Assembly: GCF_010091925.1 (NCBI RefSeq)
Contig: NZ_WVID01000016.1
Span: forward strand, 1 to 64,000
Origin: Nostoc sp. B(2019)
GTDB lineage: Bacteria > Cyanobacteriota > Cyanobacteriia > Cyanobacteriales > Nostocaceae
Length of the DNA: 64,000 nucleotides
Direction: 5' to 3'
Below are positions 1 to 7,861 of the stretch, in pieces. Position numbers and translations under genes: made by a program. A model generated the notes under the pieces. The model did not search any database and was not told the DNA's origin. It saw nothing but the letters and a program-made list of their open reading frames with translations. Position 1 is the first letter of the stretch; each line of letters opens with the position of its first letter.

Positions 1-126
1 GAGCACGAAGTTCCGAGTTCTGAGCACGAAGTTCCGAGTTCTGAGCACGAAGTTCCGAGTTCTGAGCACGAAGTTCCAAGTTCTGAGCACGAAGTTTCAA
101 GTTCTGAGCACAAAGTTTCAAGTTCC
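1..126. repeat. Six-copy 21-bp tandem repeat
   Basis: Six head-to-tail 21-bp units begin at 1, 22, 43, 64, 85 and 106, each starting gagcacgaagtt. Units 1-3 are identical, and units 4-6 each carry one or two further changes, so the array decays toward cobK. There are no spacers, so it is not a CRISPR array. The last unit overlaps the end of cobK and supplies its stop codon. The array may continue beyond the left window edge. Confidence 0.97.
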
Positions 127-876
127 AAGCGAGCCGTGCAATTTTTCAAGCAGCCATGCCAACACATCATCAATATTCTTCACCTGCTCACCTGGTGGTA
201 TGGCTGGACGATTCACCATAATAACTTGCAGTTCCAGTTCCCGCGCTGCGGTAATCTTGGCATAAGTTGCATTGCCACCACTATTTTTACTGACAATGGT
301 GTCAATATTGTTGTGAATCAGGATTTCCTTCTCTTTATTAACGGCAAAGGGGCCGCGATCGCACAATACTACTCCTGGCGGTATCAAGGCATCGGGGGTA
401 GGTGGTTCAATCATTCGCATCAGAAACCAAATTGCCTTCAGGTGAGCGAAGACAGCTAGTTCTTGCCTACCAACTGTCAAAAAAACTCGCTGTGACTGGT
501 CTTGCAGGGCTGTGGCGGCAGCTTCAATAGTGTCAACTTCGATCCAGCGATCGCCACTTACCTTTTTCCAAGGGGGACGAATCAACATCAGACGGGGTAC
601 TCCAACTTCAGTTGCCGCCGCCGCCGCATTGAAGGAAATCTGAGTAGCAAAAGGATGGGTTGCATCGATTAGTAAGTCGATTCCCATCTGACGAAGATAG
701 CTAGCCAGTCCAGCCACACCACCAAAACCCCCAATCCGCAGATCGCCTAACGGCACTGACGGTTCACTAGTACGACCTGCTAAAGATGTGATTGCCTCTA
801 CCCCTTGGATAGTCGCCACTCTTGCAGCTAGTTCTGCTGCTTCTCCCGTTCCGCCGAGAATCAAAACACGCATCAT
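118..876 (-). CDS. cobK: Precorrin-6A / cobalt-precorrin-6A reductase (CobK/CbiJ)
   Basis: This enzyme reduces the macrocycle of (cobalt-)precorrin-6A with NADPH in the corrin ring pathway to vitamin B12, in the cytoplasm. The 252-residue length is normal for the family. The N-terminal nucleotide-binding strand and loop (VLILGGTGEAAELA, about residues 4-17) and the conserved blocks DATHPFA (71-77), GRQEL (136-140) and SKNSGG (196-201) are all visible. Two start codons are adjacent (876 or 873). It follows the DUF1636 gene on the same strand after about 200 bases and probably shares its upstream cobalamin riboswitch. The extreme C-terminus (the last few residues and the stop) runs into the 21-bp tandem repeat, so the last residues may differ from relatives. 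Confidence 0.93.
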   Translation of the reverse strand: MMRVLILGGTGEAAELAARVATIQGVEAITSLAGRTSEPSVPLGDLRIGGFGGVAGLASYLRQMGIDLLIDATHPFATQISFNAAAAATEVGVPRLMLIRPPWKKVSGDRWIEVDTIEAAATALQDQSQRVFLTVGRQELAVFAHLKAIWFLMRMIEPPTPDALIPPGVVLCDRGPFAVNKEKEILIHNNIDTIVSKNSGGNATYAKITAARELELQVIMVNRPAIPPGEQVKNIDDVLAWLLEKLHGSLGT

Positions 877-1076
877 AATGTTTTCTCTGCGTTCTACTGA
901 GGCAATAACCTAAGCCGCTGCAATGACTTCTGTGTGCTTCTCATCATTTCGATTGATGAAAGTTTTTTGCGGTTTATTAGGCATTGCAAATTAAGGAAGA
1001 GGTAACAAGTTACAGGTGATAGAGAATAATCTGTAACGTGTATCCTCAACCTTACTTCAGTCCTCAGTCTTATTGA

Positions 1077-1520
1077 TTAAATTTCTGTTGTGTTAACTTT
1101 CTCTACGGGTATAGACGGAATCTTGGCTAAAATTCCCTTTTTCAGAAGTTCCGGTCGCTCTGACCAAGGCAGTAAACCATCAGGATTGGCATAGTATTGA
1201 CTAGCACATTCCAGCACCGCGGATGCGCTGCCATCAATTGCCAAATCGCCAAACAGATACGTTAATTTGCCTTTAGCAGCAAAAGCGACGACGCATGAAC
1301 GGTTACAAGCACTCATGCATTCAACTTCTTTAATTAAGAATTTATTTCGTAAGTCCCAATCTTGTGCAAGGTGCTGAAGCTGCTGTAGTAGTTTTTGACC
1401 ACCACTTTCACCCAAGCGCTTTCCATCTTCCCATACACTGGCACAAGTTTTACAAACAAATAAACTATGATAACTATCAACTAAGCAACTGGTTGTAGAA
1501 ATATTTGCAGCAGCAGTCAT
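1077..1520 (-). CDS. DUF1636 family cysteine-rich (2Fe-2S ferredoxin-like) protein
   Basis: The protein has the DUF1636 pattern: CKTC near the N-terminus (Cys23 and Cys26 from the start chosen here) and a second cluster Cys68-x3-Cys72-x3-Cys76. This arrangement resembles thioredoxin-fold 2Fe-2S ferredoxins and could bind metal or an Fe-S cluster. The biochemical function is not established. The family often sits with cobalamin genes, as here, where a cobalamin riboswitch lies upstream and cobK downstream. I chose ATG 1520 because a GAGGT ribosome-binding site lies 5 bases before it. The longer frame starting at 1568 has only a poor, too-close AGG. A role in corrin cobalt or redox handling is inferred from context only. 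Confidence 0.85.
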   Translation of the reverse strand: MTAAANISTTSCLVDSYHSLFVCKTCASVWEDGKRLGESGGQKLLQQLQHLAQDWDLRNKFLIKEVECMSACNRSCVVAFAAKGKLTYLFGDLAIDGSASAVLECASQYYANPDGLLPWSERPELLKKGILAKIPSIPVEKVNTTEI

Positions 1521-1614
1521 CTGTACCTCGCAGATGTGTAGAACTGATAAGTCTATTTCGGTGGGCATCCTGACTTACTCAATTTTCGATTACTTAGTTC
1601 GCTAATCTCAAATC

Positions 1615-1730
1615 TCAAATTGGTTCACAGTTGCGAGACAGCGGCGGATTTGCACCGAACTTTCCCCATTACCTCTGATGGCTGACCCCCACCAGAACCG
1701 AATGACCTTGTTCGATCATACACTAGTAAT
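1615..1730 (-). ncRNA. Cobalamin (B12) riboswitch
   Basis: Read on the minus strand, this leader has the hallmarks of the cobalamin riboswitch core: a GGGAAAGTTCGGTGCAAATC segment, then a CCGCCGCTG element, then CGCAACTGT, which corresponds to the B12-box region. It lies about 95 bases upstream of the DUF1636 start, with cobK beyond, so adenosyl- or methylcobalamin probably represses the unit. The outer boundaries are approximate because the peripheral stems are not conserved in sequence. Confidence 0.86.
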
Positions 1731-1932
1731 CTGCCAAGGAAACTTGACTGGGTAAAGGGAAAGGGTCAAAGGGAAAATGTTTATTTCCTTTCTCCTTTAA
1801 CTTTTATCCTTTTCCCGACCTACACCCCTAAACCCTTATACCCTTACACCCCACTCTTATTGAGTCTTGACTCCTGACTACTTCTTAGTCAAGGCTAGAA
1901 TATGATGATTTACAAACCGTGAGACTAATCTT

Positions 1933-2160
1933 TTGCGGCAGTCAACTATAATTTCGCGCGTGAATTACTCAAACAATCTACAGGTATATGCCCCATCGTT
2001 AATGTCCCTGAACGAGCGTGATTGGAAAGCTTTGGTAGATCTATTTAACAGGGACGACGGTGATGAAATTGAAGCCGACATTAACAGCAATTTGCTATGG
2101 CTGACGCCTGAACCATGTTGGGAAGACGACCCCTTTGATTTCTTGCGCGAATATCTTTGA
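1933..2160 (+). CDS. Conserved small acidic hypothetical protein
   Basis: I do not recognise a function. The product is at most 75 residues, with an acidic centre (FNRDDGDEIEAD) and a tryptophan-rich C-terminal half ending DFLREYL. The start is uncertain: TTG 1933, GTG 1960 and ATG 2002 are all in frame, and ATG 2002 would give about 52 residues beginning MSLNERDWKAL. There is no signal peptide or membrane segment. It stands alone between the cobalamin unit and the amino-acid transporter. The ordered composition and clean stop suggest a real gene, but the sequence alone does not prove it. Confidence 0.5.
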   Translation: MRQSTIISRVNYSNNLQVYAPSLMSLNERDWKALVDLFNRDDGDEIEADINSNLLWLTPEPCWEDDPFDFLREYL

Positions 2161-2204
2161 ATCAGTGCTGAGTCAAGGGTCAAGAGTCAAGGGTAATTAA
2201 TTAT

Positions 2205-2256
2205 TCTCTCCCCCTGCTCCCCCTGCTCCCCCTGCTCCCCCTGCTTCCCCTGCTCT
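2205..2256. repeat. 9-bp tandem repeat (ccctgctcc)
   Basis: About five consecutive copies of a 9-bp unit, ccctgctcc, with a one-base variant in the fourth or fifth copy. The run lies directly downstream of the glnQ-like gene stop, which is on the opposite strand. It is pyrimidine-rich on the plus strand and looks like a slippage-prone microsatellite. Confidence 0.9.
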
Positions 2257-2257
2257 T

Positions 2258-3025
2258 TTATCTAGCGTTGAGGCGACTGAGGAAAAGACGTAGGCGATCG
2301 CTTTGCGGATTGCTCAAAACTTCATCAGCTGGGCCTTGTTCTGCTACAATACCTTGATCTAAAAATATCACCCGATTTGCTACTTCTCGCGCAAATTGCA
2401 TTTCATGGGTGACAATCACCATTGTCATGCCTTCGGCTGCTAATTGTTGCATCACTTGCAGAACTTCGCCGACGAGTTCGGGGTCTAAGGCGCTGGTGGG
2501 TTCGTCAAATAGCATGATTTGGGGGTTCATACACAAGCTACGGGCTATGGCTACTCGTTGCTTTTGTCCTCCAGAAAGTTGTTCGGGATAACTAGACGCT
2601 TTGTCAAATAAGCCAACTTTTTCTAGATATAATCCTGCGAGTTGGGCGCTTTCTTTCGGTGTTTTACCCAAGACTTTACGGGGAGCGAGTGTCATATTTT
2701 CTAAGACACTAAGATGGGAAAACAGATTGAATTGCTGGAAAACCATGCCTACTTGTGTCCGCAGTTGCCGCAGTTGGCTATAGTCAACTGTAGGTCGAGA
2801 TAAGTTGATACCGTTGACTATTAAGCGCCCGTTGTTAATTGTTTCTAAGCGGTTGAAGCAGCGTAGTAGGGTACTTTTACCACAGCCGGAGGAACCGATA
2901 ATTGCAACGACTTCTCCCCGGTTGATTTCGCCTGTGATTCCTTTGAGGACTTTCAGGGAACCAAAGTTTTTTTCGATAGTTTCAAAAAGAATGGCGGGGG
3001 TGGAGTTGTTCATTGCATCTGTCAA
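2258..3025 (-). CDS. Polar amino-acid ABC transporter ATP-binding protein (GlnQ/HisP type)
   Basis: This is the ATPase subunit of an amino-acid importer. Its 255 residues carry the complete ABC set: Walker A GSSGCGKS (44-51), Q-loop VFQQFNLF, signature [14 protein letters not shown], Walker [15 protein letters not shown] and switch-histidine VTHE. The sequence is closest to the GlnQ/HisP/ArtP group. It is divergently oriented from the fused binding-protein/permease gene at 3251, and the two would make a complete importer. Start ATG 3025 is taken; ATG 3013 is also possible. The substrate cannot be read from this subunit. Confidence 0.93.
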   Translation of the reverse strand: MTDAMNNSTPAILFETIEKNFGSLKVLKGITGEINRGEVVAIIGSSGCGKSTLLRCFNRLETINNGRLIVNGINLSRPTVDYSQLRQLRTQVGMVFQQFNLFSHLSVLENMTLAPRKVLGKTPKESAQLAGLYLEKVGLFDKASSYPEQLSGGQKQRVAIARSLCMNPQIMLFDEPTSALDPELVGEVLQVMQQLAAEGMTMVIVTHEMQFAREVANRVIFLDQGIVAEQGPADEVLSNPQSDRLRLFLSRLNAR

Positions 3026-3050
3026 GCTGCTCTAGAGTTGATTGTAGTGT

Positions 3051-3235
3051 TTTTAACGTAGACGCGGAGCGGCTTGCCGCAGGCTACCGCAGAGGCGCAG
3101 CGAAAAGTCGAGCCAGTGCGAACAATCGCGCTTGCGTCGGAAAGCAACTGGCGTCGGAGCGCCGGCTTCCGGCGATCTGTTAGCGCAGCGTTAGCGACGC
3201 AGGAGCGTCACTTTTCAAGACAGAGAACGCAGAGG
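3051..3235. repeat. Composite dispersed repeat block between divergent transporter genes
   Basis: A GC-rich composite of small repeats fills the space between the divergent transporter genes. Bases 3051-3100 are identical over 50 bases to 5807-5856. Bases 3203-3223 recur, inverted, at 32727-32747. The block can be read through as an open frame that adds 59 residues to the downstream gene, but its composition and repeat nature show that this is not protein. Confidence 0.9.
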
Positions 3236-3250
3236 GGGAGAGAAAATAAT

Positions 3251-4777
3251 ATGGCTAAATTTGGTTTTGGGTGTTGGCTGCGCTGGTGTGTGGTTGTAGG
3301 TTTTAGCTGTTTGTTACTGGTTGGCTGTGGTGTGAATTCTAGTGTAGGGAAGACTCTGCGGGTTGCTACGGAACCGGCTTTTCCACCTTTTGAGTTTCAA
3401 GGTAAAGATGGTGAGTTGCAGGGTTTTTCTTTTGATTTGATGAATGCAATTGCATCCTCTGCTAACTTCAAAGTGGATTTTCAAAGTCTGCCTTTTGATG
3501 GCATTATCCCAGCTTTGCAAGGCAAGACGGTAGATGCGGCGATTAGCTCGATCACGATTACAGAGGAGAGGGCGAAGTCTGTTGCTTTTTCTCGTCCTTA
3601 TTTTAAGGCTGGGTTGGCGATGTCTACGACGGGCTACGCCTACGCCATCCGCGCAGATAATCAAAATATTACTGGCTTTGACAGTCTCAAGAATCAAAAA
3701 ATTGCAGTACAAATTGGCACAACTGGCGCTGCAAAAGCTAAGAGTATTCCCGGTGTGCAAATCCGCAGCTTTGATTCTGCACCTCTGGCTCTGCAAGAAT
3801 TGCTCAATGGTAATGTGGATGCGGTAATTAATGATGCACCAGTTACTTTATATGCCATTAATACGGGCAATCTCAAGGGTATTAAAGTAGTAGAGCAACT
3901 GCTAACAGAGGAGTTTTATGGGATTGCTACAGCGCAAGACTCGCCTTATTTGGCACTGATAAACAATGGTTTGGATAGGGTGCTGAAAAATGGCACTTAT
4001 TCCCAAATTTACCAAAAATGGTTTAATGCTGAGCCGCCATCATTACCAGCTAAATCACCATTTGAGAATCAGACTGGCGCTGATGCACCTACAATATTTA
4101 CCTCAATTGGCGTGATTTTGCAGGCTTTTCCAGCTCTATTACAGGGTGCTTTGGTGACGCTGCAATTAACAATACTTTCTGTGGTGCTGGGTTTAGTTGG
4201 GGGTTCCTTGATTGGAATTGTCCGCCTTTCTCATATTGCACCTGTGCGTTGGCTGGCGCGGGCGTATGTGGATTTTTTCCGGGGAACGCCTTTGCTAGTG
4301 CAGATTTTTATGATTTACTTTGGATTACCTGCAATTTTGCAAGAACTTGGTTTAACTTTTACCTTTGATCGCTTAGCTGCTGGGGTAATTGCTTTAAGTT
4401 TGAATAGCGCTGCATATATTGCTGAAGTTGTCCGCGCAGGGATTCAATCAATTGAAGTAGGACAAGCAGAAGCTTCAGAATCACTAGGTTTGAGTTCTGT
4501 GCAAACTATGCGCTACGTGATTTTTCCTCAAGCTTTTCGGCGGATGATTCCACCGTTGGGTAATGAGTTTATTAGTTTGTTAAAAGATACGAGCTTAGTT
4601 TCTGTAATTGGATTTGAAGAATTGGTACGCAAAGGACAGTTAATTGTTGCTGACAACTATCGCGCCTTTGAAATTTACGCGGCTGTAGCGTTGGTTTATT
4701 TATGTTTGACGGTGCTTTCTTCACAGGCGTTTAGCCGCTTAGAAGTGTGGATGAATCCGGTTAAACGTAATTTGTAA
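3251..4777 (+). CDS. Amino-acid ABC transporter: fused lipoprotein binding domain and permease
   Basis: A single 508-residue chain combines a periplasmic amino-acid-binding domain (about residues 35-270, SBP_bac_3 type) with a HisM/GlnP-type permease domain (about 295-500, several membrane helices and the EAA-loop region EASESLGLS...QAFRRMIPPLGNEF). A lipoprotein signal peptide with lipobox LLVGC (Cys26) anchors it. The start is ATG 3251 (MAKFGFG), because everything upstream is dispersed-repeat DNA. Fused receptor-permeases of this kind are known in cyanobacteria and other bacteria. It pairs with the ATPase at 2258-3025. Residues 124-131 (MSTTGYAY) come from an in-frame 24-bp small dispersed repeat placed between GLA and AIRADNQ. 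Confidence 0.93.
   Translation: MAKFGFGCWLRWCVVVGFSCLLLVGCGVNSSVGKTLRVATEPAFPPFEFQGKDGELQGFSFDLMNAIASSANFKVDFQSLPFDGIIPALQGKTVDAAISSITITEERAKSVAFSRPYFKAGLAMSTTGYAYAIRADNQNITGFDSLKNQKIAVQIGTTGAAKAKSIPGVQIRSFDSAPLALQELLNGNVDAVINDAPVTLYAINTGNLKGIKVVEQLLTEEFYGIATAQDSPYLALINNGLDRVLKNGTYSQIYQKWFNAEPPSLPAKSPFENQTGADAPTIFTSIGVILQAFPALLQGALVTLQLTILSVVLGLVGGSLIGIVRLSHIAPVRWLARAYVDFFRGTPLLVQIFMIYFGLPAILQELGLTFTFDRLAAGVIALSLNSAAYIAEVVRAGIQSIEVGQAEASESLGLSSVQTMRYVIFPQAFRRMIPPLGNEFISLLKDTSLVSVIGFEELVRKGQLIVADNYRAFEIYAAVALVYLCLTVLSSQAFSRLEVWMNPVKRNL
3617..3645. repeat. Small dispersed repeat inserted in frame in the transporter gene
   Basis: These 29 bases are identical to 7756-7784 in a non-coding region. 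Inside the transporter gene they add eight codons (3620-3643) at a point where relatives usually read continuously from the KAGLA to the AIRADN segment. Small dispersed repeats of about this size are described from Nostoc genomes. Confidence 0.85.
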
Positions 4778-4903
4778 TTAAAAAGATGATTGATCATTCT
4801 TCGCTTGAGAACAGAACTTCTCTCAATTGTAGCGATCGCCATGTTCCCAGACTACTATCACTACAATAGAATGTAACTACATTCAACATTTCTGGGTCTA
4901 AAC

Positions 4904-5131
4904 ATGAAAACCGAAATCGAAAGAGAAGAAATTATCAAGGCTATCAACGTACTGCTAACCCAAGCTTACGACAGTACTTTAGATGAAATTCTCGCATTAT
5001 TAGAACGGATTGAAGAAGCAGAAGAAGAAGAAGACTTAAAAGCTTATGATGAAGGTAAAGAAGATATACGGATTAACGGTACTGTAACTTGGGAAGAAGT
5101 TAAAAAAGAAATAAATAAGGAAGTGGCGTGA
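4904..5131 (+). CDS. Antitoxin of a RelE/ParE-type toxin-antitoxin pair
   Basis: This 75-residue, highly charged protein is rich in Glu and Lys, with a run of acidic residues at about 32-40 (EEAEEEEDLK). It has the size and position of an antitoxin upstream of a RelE/ParE toxin. Its TGA overlaps the toxin's GTG start (GTGA), the usual translational coupling in such operons. No classical ribbon-helix-helix motif is obvious to me; a helical N-terminus is likely. Because the toxin next door is interrupted, this antitoxin may be an orphan. Confidence 0.75.
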   Translation: MKTEIEREEIIKAINVLLTQAYDSTLDEILALLERIEEAEEEEDLKAYDEGKEDIRINGTVTWEEVKKEINKEVA

Positions 5132-5610
5132 GTTATCAAGTTGAAATTTCTAAGGGTGCATTAAAACAACTTAAAAAATTATCGCCAGAACTTCAGGAAC
5201 GTATACAAGTAAAAATTGCTGATTTAGCCATAGAACCCCGTCCAGACGCAGGGCTGTTTCATTCCCTAAAAGGCGCTGATTTACAAGCGTTTCAAGCAAA
5301 AAAAACAGGTGACTAAAAAATCTGATTGGGCAAGAAAATGGTGAACGCACTTAAATTTGCTGGTTGAGGTGGTAGTTTTTCTTTTTTCCACTCAAGCAAA
5401 TTTCTGACTCATACTCTTGACAAAATCCCTAAGAGATCGAATGAATCAGCCCTGCGTCCAGACGGGGTTAAAAAACTGAAAAATAGAGACAAAGGTTATC
5501 GCATTCGAGTAGGCGATTATCGCATCATATACGATATTATCGATGATATTCTATTGATAATTATTGTAGACCTTGGACATCGTAGTAATATTTATAAAGA
5601 TAAAAAGTAA
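5128..5610 (+). pseudogene. RelE/ParE-type toxin gene split by a MITE
   Basis: The 5' part (5128-5248) encodes a RelE/ParE start (MSYQVEISKGALKQLKK..., ending LAIEPRPD). The 3' part (5465-5610) continues in the same frame with GVKKLKNRDKGYRIRVGDYR, then an IIYDI strand and a VDLGHRSNIYK end, the typical family C-terminus. Removing 206 bases of inserted DNA plus one copy of a 10-base duplication (216 in all) restores one 88-residue reading frame, a normal toxin length. The inserted element brings an in-frame stop, so only a 62-residue product lacking the catalytic C-terminal half can be made. The start is GTG 5128, with AAGGAAG before it. Confidence 0.9.
5249..5454. mobile_element. MITE (206 bp) inserted in the toxin gene
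   Basis: The element begins cagggctgtttcattc and ends with its near-perfect inverse, gaatgaatcagccctg (15 of 16 bases match). It is flanked by a direct 10-base duplication, cgtccagacg, at 5239-5248 and 5455-5464. It is too short to encode a transposase and no such frame exists in it, so it must have been moved in trans. A target duplication of 8-10 bases suggests an IS4-, IS256- or ISL3-like transposase, but the family is not decided by this sequence. Confidence 0.9.
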
Positions 5611-6070
5611 CGGCATACTCGATTTTATTAACTCGGCTTGAGCGAGTAGCGTTTGAGAAACGAAACCCAACTTACGATTCTCTTGGTTTATGCGATCGCT
5701 TTTCGATGTAATAAATAAAACTTTAAGAAAAATGTCATAGTTCACGAAGCTCAGAGGCTCATTCACGAGTATCAAAGACTCGTCGGCGAGTATTAAAGGC
5801 TCTTTGTTTTAACGTAGACGCGGAGCGGCTTGCCGCAGGCTACCGCAGAGGCGCAGAGAAGCCAGTGCGTTGCGGGGGTTCCCCCCGTTGTAGCAACTGG
5901 CGCGACACAGAGAGAAGAAAGAAAGAGAGAAAGAAAATTGCTTAACTAAACTGTATTGCTTTATGAGCACTTCTTATCTCCTTTGTGGCGTGGGAAAGGG
6001 ATAAATGGTAAATCTCAGCCTTTCCCCCTTTCCCCTTTCCCCCCTTAACCAAAAAATATTGTTACCCATC
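5611..6070. other. Repeat-rich intergenic region
   Basis: I see no gene here. Bases 5735-5805 contain degenerate direct repeats of about 21 bases built on cgagtatcaaagactcgtc. Bases 5807-5856 are an exact copy of 3051-3100, and a further GC-rich stretch with a ggggg/ccccc hairpin follows to about 5910. The remainder is purine-rich, then pyrimidine-rich (cccctttcccc) up to the nuclease gene's stop. Confidence 0.75.
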
Positions 6071-6643
6071 CTACTTTTGTATCTTATTAAAACTGCGGTA
6101 CTCCCAAGGATTAACAAACCTAGAATCGCTCCAAACACCAAGCCGTTGTTGTCTGGCCTCAGCCTCCGCTTGTTGAACTAAGTTTCTACTGGGACATTTA
6201 TTTAAATAAGGACGATACACCTTTGCTAAACCTTCTTGCACCAATACTTCTTGCACAAGAGTCCCATCTCTCAGGCGGACTTCTGCAACTTGCCTTCCAT
6301 AACGATCGCTATCGATAATATTCAAGTTAACGCGATCGCCTCCTTGTCTCACCAGTTCTCTCACGCGTTCTTGCGCTCTCACACCCCAAGTAAACTGATT
6401 GCGATCGCTAGTGCGTCTACTTTGTTTTTCCCTGTTAGAATGGGCTACTTCTGGCGCATCAACACAAGCAAAGCGCACGGTAACATTTTGACCATTCGTG
6501 TCTCTCACTACCAAAGTGTCGCCATCACTAACTCGCTCAACCACGTTTCCAGAATTACCAACCAGGCGATCGCAGCCGATCAAACCCAACAGGATGATAG
6601 TTGCACAAAGCCAAAATTGTACTTGCTTAGTTGATTTCTCCAT
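6071..6643 (-). CDS. Thermonuclease-family (SNase-like) lipoprotein
   Basis: This is a secreted or membrane-anchored nuclease of the staphylococcal nuclease (OB-fold) family. The 190 residues start with a lipoprotein signal peptide (hydrophobic IILLGLIGC, lipobox Cys24). The SNase domain follows: the calcium-site segment VSDGDTLVV (about 38-46), the arginine/aspartate segment VRFACVDAPEV (56-66) and the typical DRYGRQVAEVRL strand further on. It probably degrades extracytoplasmic nucleic acid. It is a single gene with no operon partner, and its upstream region is shared with the divergent ferritin-like gene. Confidence 0.9.
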   Translation of the reverse strand: MEKSTKQVQFWLCATIILLGLIGCDRLVGNSGNVVERVSDGDTLVVRDTNGQNVTVRFACVDAPEVAHSNREKQSRRTSDRNQFTWGVRAQERVRELVRQGGDRVNLNIIDSDRYGRQVAEVRLRDGTLVQEVLVQEGLAKVYRPYLNKCPSRNLVQQAEAEARQQRLGVWSDSRFVNPWEYRSFNKIQK

Positions 6644-6893
6644 CCAAACTCACCAAACTACCTCTGATGGATGATAGTAGCAAAATGAAAATATCTTTTT
6701 GTTAGGTGTTGACAAACTGCCACAGATAATAAGCAAAAAGTTAGCCAGAGTTCTTTACCTGTATAAGTAGAAAGTTTTAATTGGAATCTAAATTTTCCAA
6801 TACAATTTCGTCACTGATAACCGAATTTAACCGAATAGAAAAGGCAGAATAGTATAAGAAATGTAAACTTCCAACAGTCAGCGGGAATCTTTC

Positions 6894-7640
6894 ATGAATT
6901 TCTTGACTTATGTCATGCATTTAGCAGGTTCGGGTGCTGTGGCTTATTACTCAGCTGCTCAGATCCGCGACTCTAAAACTCGCCCCAACGTTCTGGCGGG
7001 GTTTCAGTTGGCGGAATCTGGCTCTGTGCCGTTTTTGTCTGCACTTAGCGATCGCGCCGCCGCCGAAGGTGATACATGGCTAGCAGAGAAACTAGCAAAA
7101 CATGCATCAGATGAAACTAGGCATGGTCAAATTTTTGCTCACGCCTTAAAACAGCTAAATAAACAAGTTATAGATTTCAAGCGTCAACCCCAAACCACAT
7201 CTGCAAATAAATCACAACAGCAGCGTAGCCCATTCTTTGTCGCATTCTTTGAAGGCTACACCCCAGAACAGCTAAAACCTGCCGCCATTGACTGGGATGT
7301 TTTTATGGCTAGCACTTACATTCTGGAGTTAGATGCTAGCAAAGACTTTACTCGGATGGCGAATGTATTACCCGATGATGAGCCAACCACTCGCAACCTC
7401 AAGATGGGAATGTTGAGTGTTGCTCAAGATGAAACTGGTCATGCAGCTTATCTTTACGAAGCAATGATGCGGCGGATGTCTGCTAACCAAGTGCAAAAAT
7501 TGGTGGATGAGTGGCGTACTCGCAAAGTAAATGCCTTATTAGCAATGGTTGGCGGTCTTCTCCAGCGCAATGGCGAGCCCCGTTCTTTAGTTCAAGATGG
7601 TGCGCCTTCTGAAAACGATTCTGAGTTGATAGTTGCTTAA
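6894..7640 (+). CDS. Ferritin-like diiron domain protein
   Basis: The protein has the spacing of a four-helix-bundle diiron protein: Glu41 on helix 1, Glu74-x2-His77 (DETRH) on helix 2, Glu145 (ILELDAS) on helix 3 and Glu180-x2-His183 (DETGH) on helix 4. These are the six expected metal ligands. It is 248 residues with no signal peptide. Whether it stores iron or is an oxygenase/hydroxylase cannot be read from the sequence. The long linker between the two halves (about 95-120, Gln- and Ser-rich) is likely flexible. ATG 6894 is the only sensible start. Confidence 0.82.
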   Translation: MNFLTYVMHLAGSGAVAYYSAAQIRDSKTRPNVLAGFQLAESGSVPFLSALSDRAAAEGDTWLAEKLAKHASDETRHGQIFAHALKQLNKQVIDFKRQPQTTSANKSQQQRSPFFVAFFEGYTPEQLKPAAIDWDVFMASTYILELDASKDFTRMANVLPDDEPTTRNLKMGMLSVAQDETGHAAYLYEAMMRRMSANQVQKLVDEWRTRKVNALLAMVGGLLQRNGEPRSLVQDGAPSENDSELIVA

Positions 7641-7755
7641 CTGAATCTATTGATTACAGAATATACGAAGATTAGTCCGGCTAACCCCAAGCTGTGGATG
7701 AATTAGCCGGCTAATTTGTGTAACTGCACAAGTATTTTTAATCGTTTGAATTTAC

Positions 7756-7784
7756 GCGATGTCTACGACGGGCTACGCCTACGC
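7756..7784. repeat. Second copy of the small dispersed repeat
   Basis: These 29 bases are identical to 3617-3645, which lie inside the amino-acid transporter gene. This copy is in a non-coding region about 115 bases after the ferritin-like gene, so the element is indifferent to coding context. Confidence 0.9.
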
Positions 7785-7861
7785 ACTCAAGCTACTATAT
7801 TTGTGGATTCTTTTTTATCCTTTCTGGATACTTCTTTTTATACAAAGTTAGGAATAAAATT

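Noticed and set aside
1-126. Direct repeats that might be a CRISPR array
   Set aside because: The units follow each other with no spacers and no cas genes are present; this is a plain tandem repeat.
3074-3250. N-terminal extension of the fused transporter gene
   Set aside because: It is composed of dispersed-repeat DNA. The lipoprotein signal peptide starts properly at ATG 3251.
3314-3796. 160-codon frame on the minus strand inside the transporter gene
   Set aside because: It is antisense to conserved binding-domain sequence and has no family features.
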